Assembly (NCBI GenBank): GCA_039812985.1
Contig: JBDHUL010000034.1
Location: forward strand, 1 to 9,265
Direction of reading: 5' to 3'
Length of the DNA stretch: 9,265 nucleotides
Source: JAPUDS01 sp039812985
GTDB lineage: Bacteria > Patescibacteriota > Saccharimonadia > Saccharimonadales > Saccharimonadaceae
In this document: piece by piece, positions 7,519 through 9,265 of the stretch
How positions within the stretch are numbered: position 1 is the stretch's first letter
Layout: the number at the start of each line of letters is the position of its first letter
Translations under genes and position numbers: made by a program
The notes under the pieces: generated by a model
What the model was told of the DNA's origin: nothing
The model's input: the letters and a program-made list of their open reading frames with translations, nothing else
The model's database searches: none

Positions 7519-8213
7519 TGAATATATTGTTAGTTGCACTGCAGCATGGTAATGAAGTTTTCGGCGCACATGTTATTGAATACTGTAAGAATAGATTTCC
7601 TAGCGTAGACAGTATAATTGCTAATCCGAAAGCCTATAAAAAAAATATTCGCTTTTGCGAGACTGATATGAATCGTTCATATAATGTTCCTTCGCCTAAA
7701 TCATACGAAGAAATTCGTGCAGTAAAGGTGCTTGAACTATCTAAGAAATATGATTTTGTCATTGATATCCATACAACTACTGCTGACATAGATTTTATAC
7801 CAATCATAGCGGACTATAACCATAGCGTAGCCAGAGCACTTACGTTTACGCCTACTGATAATGTCGTAAAAATGGAGTTTCCGTCAGTATCTAGGTCATT
7901 GATTGGTAGTGTCCAAAATAGTTTTTCTCTTGAGTTCAATGAAGATTTTGCCAAAACAGATAAGGCGCTGCAAATCGTCGTAAATATCATTGAGGGGTTA
8001 TGCGAAGCTGACTACGGGCATTTTAGAAATAAGACCATTTTCCATGTAAGTGATACTATACCTGATAGTGCCGATGTAGAAGGTGAGCAAAATCTCTGCT
8101 TGAGCGATAAGCTTAAATATTATCCTGTACTAATTGGAGAGATCAATTATATAGGATATAAAGGCTTCCTAGCAAGATACACATCCGCCATAAGGATACA
8201 CACAGAGACATGA
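7515..8213 (+). CDS. Aspartoacylase/AstE-like zinc hydrolase (M14 fold)
   Basis: A compact member of the succinylglutamate desuccinylase/aspartoacylase family, zinc enzymes that hydrolyse the amide of N-acyl amino acids. Visible motifs: HGNE with the zinc ligands His11 and Glu14, DMNRSY (51-56) matching the substrate-binding DLNRxF of the family, DIHTTT with the third ligand His86 (compare the DLHNTT of human aspartoacylase), and SLEF with the probable catalytic Glu140. At 232 residues it is shorter than typical members of about 310-330, lacking most of the C-terminal beta domain. ATG at 7515 overlaps the SET stop (ATGA) and follows GGAG at 7506-7509; ATG at 7518 is one codon later. It is one of the most AT-rich genes here (about 37% GC in one row counted). 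The substrate is unknown; some relatives (ACY3) act on N-acetyl aromatic amino acids. Confidence 0.87.
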   Translation: MMNILLVALQHGNEVFGAHVIEYCKNRFPSVDSIIANPKAYKKNIRFCETDMNRSYNVPSPKSYEEIRAVKVLELSKKYDFVIDIHTTTADIDFIPIIADYNHSVARALTFTPTDNVVKMEFPSVSRSLIGSVQNSFSLEFNEDFAKTDKALQIVVNIIEGLCEADYGHFRNKTIFHVSDTIPDSADVEGEQNLCLSDKLKYYPVLIGEINYIGYKGFLARYTSAIRIHTET

Positions 8214-8216
8214 TAT

Positions 8217-8246
8217 TTGACCGAGTTACTGTTAATGTAATATTTT
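8217..8246 (+). promoter_or_regulatory. Possible promoter for the GNAT/trpS copy 2 pair
   Basis: TTGACC at 8217-8222 and TATTTT at 8241-8246 are 18 bases apart, in the only sizeable gap (71 bases) within the right-hand cluster. The -10 match is four of six, so this is tentative. No terminator is seen before it. Confidence 0.27.
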
Positions 8247-8284
8247 GTAGCTAAATACTAACAGGTGAAGAATTGGAGTGAAGG

Positions 8285-8959
8285 GTGTTTGAAGTGATTA
8301 ATGGTTCCGGTGTAGAAAGAGAGCCCCTTAGTATAGTAAGGGGTATTAGCGATGAAGATAGGGGGGCTACATATGCCATTACGGCAGCTGGATTTTGCCT
8401 TGAGGACACTGATGGTCTCAGGAGAGATGTTGATGAGCACATTGACGGAGCTGAGATACAGTATAGTGTTAAGACATCTAGAAGCAAGCTAGCAGGCTTT
8501 GCTGTCTATAGGCTAATGACAATGGATGATTCACAACTTTTGTATCTCTCAGGAGTGCAGATTGAGCCAAAACATCAGGGTATAGGAATTGCAAAAAGAG
8601 TAAATAAACTAGCTATTGAAGAAAGTGACCCAGATTACTTTGCATTTCGTACGCAGTCGATAAGGATGTACCGCTCAGGCATCTCTTTGCCGACATTACT
8701 AGACTATTATCCAAAACTGCTTGAAGAGACAGACCCTACGATTCCAGAAAAGTTTCAAAAGCTTGGCAGGGCACTGACTGATAAAATTGGTGGCAAATAC
8801 CCCATCTCACGAGGATTTTATAACCATGCGCCTCTTTATGGAGAAAAGCCAACGCATGTAGACGACGAGGAGTTCTATCGTAGGATTAACTTTATGGATG
8901 GTGACGCTGTTTTATGCATAGCATCACTTGGTAAATACATCGAGGGAGGAGAGCGGTGA
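8285..8959 (+). CDS. GNAT-family N-acetyltransferase
   Basis: A predicted acyl-CoA-dependent N-acyltransferase. The signature strand and pyrophosphate loop are clear: LLYLSGVQIEPKHQGIGIAK, with the Q-x-x-G-x-A loop at Gln98, Gly101 and Ala103, preceded by the beta strand KLAGFAVYRL. The N-terminal third and the C-terminal 90 residues (with SRGFYNHAPLYGEKP and FMDGDAVLCIA) do not match any subfamily I recognise, so it is longer (224 residues) than a minimal GNAT. The start is GTG at 8285, set by GGAG at 8275-8278. Its stop overlaps the start of the second trpS by 4 bases (GTGA), which indicates translational coupling with a tryptophanyl-tRNA synthetase. The acceptor is unknown; tryptophan, a Trp-containing metabolite, an aminoacyl adenylate or a protein N-terminus are all possible. 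Confidence 0.82.
   Translation: MFEVINGSGVEREPLSIVRGISDEDRGATYAITAAGFCLEDTDGLRRDVDEHIDGAEIQYSVKTSRSKLAGFAVYRLMTMDDSQLLYLSGVQIEPKHQGIGIAKRVNKLAIEESDPDYFAFRTQSIRMYRSGISLPTLLDYYPKLLEETDPTIPEKFQKLGRALTDKIGGKYPISRGFYNHAPLYGEKPTHVDDEEFYRRINFMDGDAVLCIASLGKYIEGGER
8942..8953 (+). promoter_or_regulatory. Ribosome-binding site of trpS copy 2 inside the GNAT gene
   Basis: A purine-rich GAGGGAGGAGAG at 8942-8953 ends just before the GTG start at 8956, with GGAG cores at a workable distance. It confirms GTG 8956 as the start and lies within the last codons of the acetyltransferase gene. Confidence 0.7.
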
Positions 8960-9258
8960 AAGAGAGAATCGTAACAGGTATACGACCTACCGGAGAGCTG
9001 ACAATCGCAAACTATGTCGGTGCAATGAAACCGGTTGTCGAAATGCAAGATAACTTCGAAGGTTCGATTAATCTGTTTGTTGCCGATCTTCACGGCCTGA
9101 CCGACCAAGAACCAGACGTAGTAAACGCTAATCGCCTCGATACGGTGCGCTCATTCCTAGCCGCTGGTGCCGATCCAGAACGAACGAATATCTATCTTCA
9201 GAGTCAGGTCGAAGAGCCGACAGTTGTCCTGACACTAAGCTTTAGCACTTCGTGCTAA
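8956..9258 (+). CDS. trpS: Tryptophanyl-tRNA synthetase, copy 2 (5' part only, interrupted)
   Basis: The N-terminal part of a second TrpRS: GIRPTGELTIANYVGAMKP with the HIGH-type motif TIANY (residues 16-20), LFVADLHGLTD, ERTNIYLQSQVEEPT. Residues 1-93 align with copy 1 at about half identity, so this is a diverged paralogue rather than a recent duplicate. In the HIGH-type motif the Gly present in copy 1 is Ala. After Thr93 (base 9234) similarity stops; seven unrelated residues and a TAA at 9256-9258 follow, all inside a hairpin-forming repeat. About 240 residues, including the KMSKS loop, are missing. Either an inserted element has broken the gene, or the sequence end is an assembly break at a repeat. 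The GTG start overlaps the GNAT stop. In its present form it could not make a working synthetase. Confidence 0.83.
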   Translation: MKERIVTGIRPTGELTIANYVGAMKPVVEMQDNFEGSINLFVADLHGLTDQEPDVVNANRLDTVRSFLAAGADPERTNIYLQSQVEEPTVVLTLSFSTSC

Positions 9259-9260
9259 AA
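9240..9260. repeat. Perfect hairpin repeat, copy 2, ending trpS copy 2
   Basis: TTTAGCAC (9241-9248) and GTGCTAAA (9252-9259) form an uninterrupted 8-bp stem with a TTC loop. The segment is an inverted copy, 19 of 21 bases, of 5467-5487. It lies where the trpS reading frame loses homology and supplies its stop codon. The T/A-rich stem is not a typical intrinsic terminator because no T run follows on the + strand. Confidence 0.65.
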
Positions 9261-9265
9261 TAGGT

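Noticed and set aside
9241..9259. Resemblance of TTAGCAC/GTGCTAA half-sites to the CIRCE operator of HrcA
   Set aside because: CIRCE has nine-base half-sites ending in TC/GA separated by nine bases; here the arms are separated by three bases, and no chaperone gene follows.

Overview
The window reads like a piece of a Patescibacteria/CPR genome, most likely Saccharibacteria (TM7). This is an inference. It rests on the style of the proteins (a DEAD-box helicase with a short Arg/Gly-rich N-terminus, an MMPL transporter, a solitary GH13 enzyme), on very short or absent leaders behind sigma70-like promoters, and on TGA acting as a normal stop, which argues against the CPR lineages that recode it. 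No rRNA or tRNA is present to settle it. All supported genes lie on the + strand.

Left part (1-5419), about 55% GC where I counted a row: a strong promoter and a roughly 120-base leader, then a DEAD-box RNA helicase (165-1364), a 12-segment MMPL/RND-type membrane protein (1417-3615), and a GH13 alpha-glucan enzyme of the branching/trehalohydrolase type (3665-5419) with its own promoter ending almost at the start codon. These look like ordinary, separately promoted genes.

Right part (5420-9265): an intergenic stretch of about 166 bases with a hairpin-like repeat, then a compact run of genes: a monofunctional AroQ-type chorismate mutase, a full tryptophanyl-tRNA synthetase (trpS copy 1), a SET-domain methyltransferase, a small aspartoacylase/AstE-like zinc hydrolase, a GNAT acetyltransferase, and the 5' part of a second, diverged trpS. 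Two junctions overlap by 4 bases (SET/AstE and GNAT/trpS copy 2), so at least those pairs are probably translationally coupled. The middle of this run is clearly more AT-rich than the left part.

The most unusual aspect is the pairing of two different TrpRS genes around a SET methyltransferase, an N-acyl-amino-acid hydrolase relative and an acetyltransferase, next to a chorismate mutase. Every member except the SET gene can be tied to aromatic amino acids or their N-acyl derivatives. I could not match it to a described system. It could be a tryptophan-analogue tolerance island or a small tRNA-linked modification pathway; both are inference.

The second trpS stops matching its paralogue after residue 93. 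It runs into a perfect 8-bp hairpin and a stop at 9235-9258. That hairpin segment (9240-9260) is an inverted copy, 19 of 21 bases, of 5467-5487, so the whole right-hand gene block is bracketed by an inverted repeat pair.
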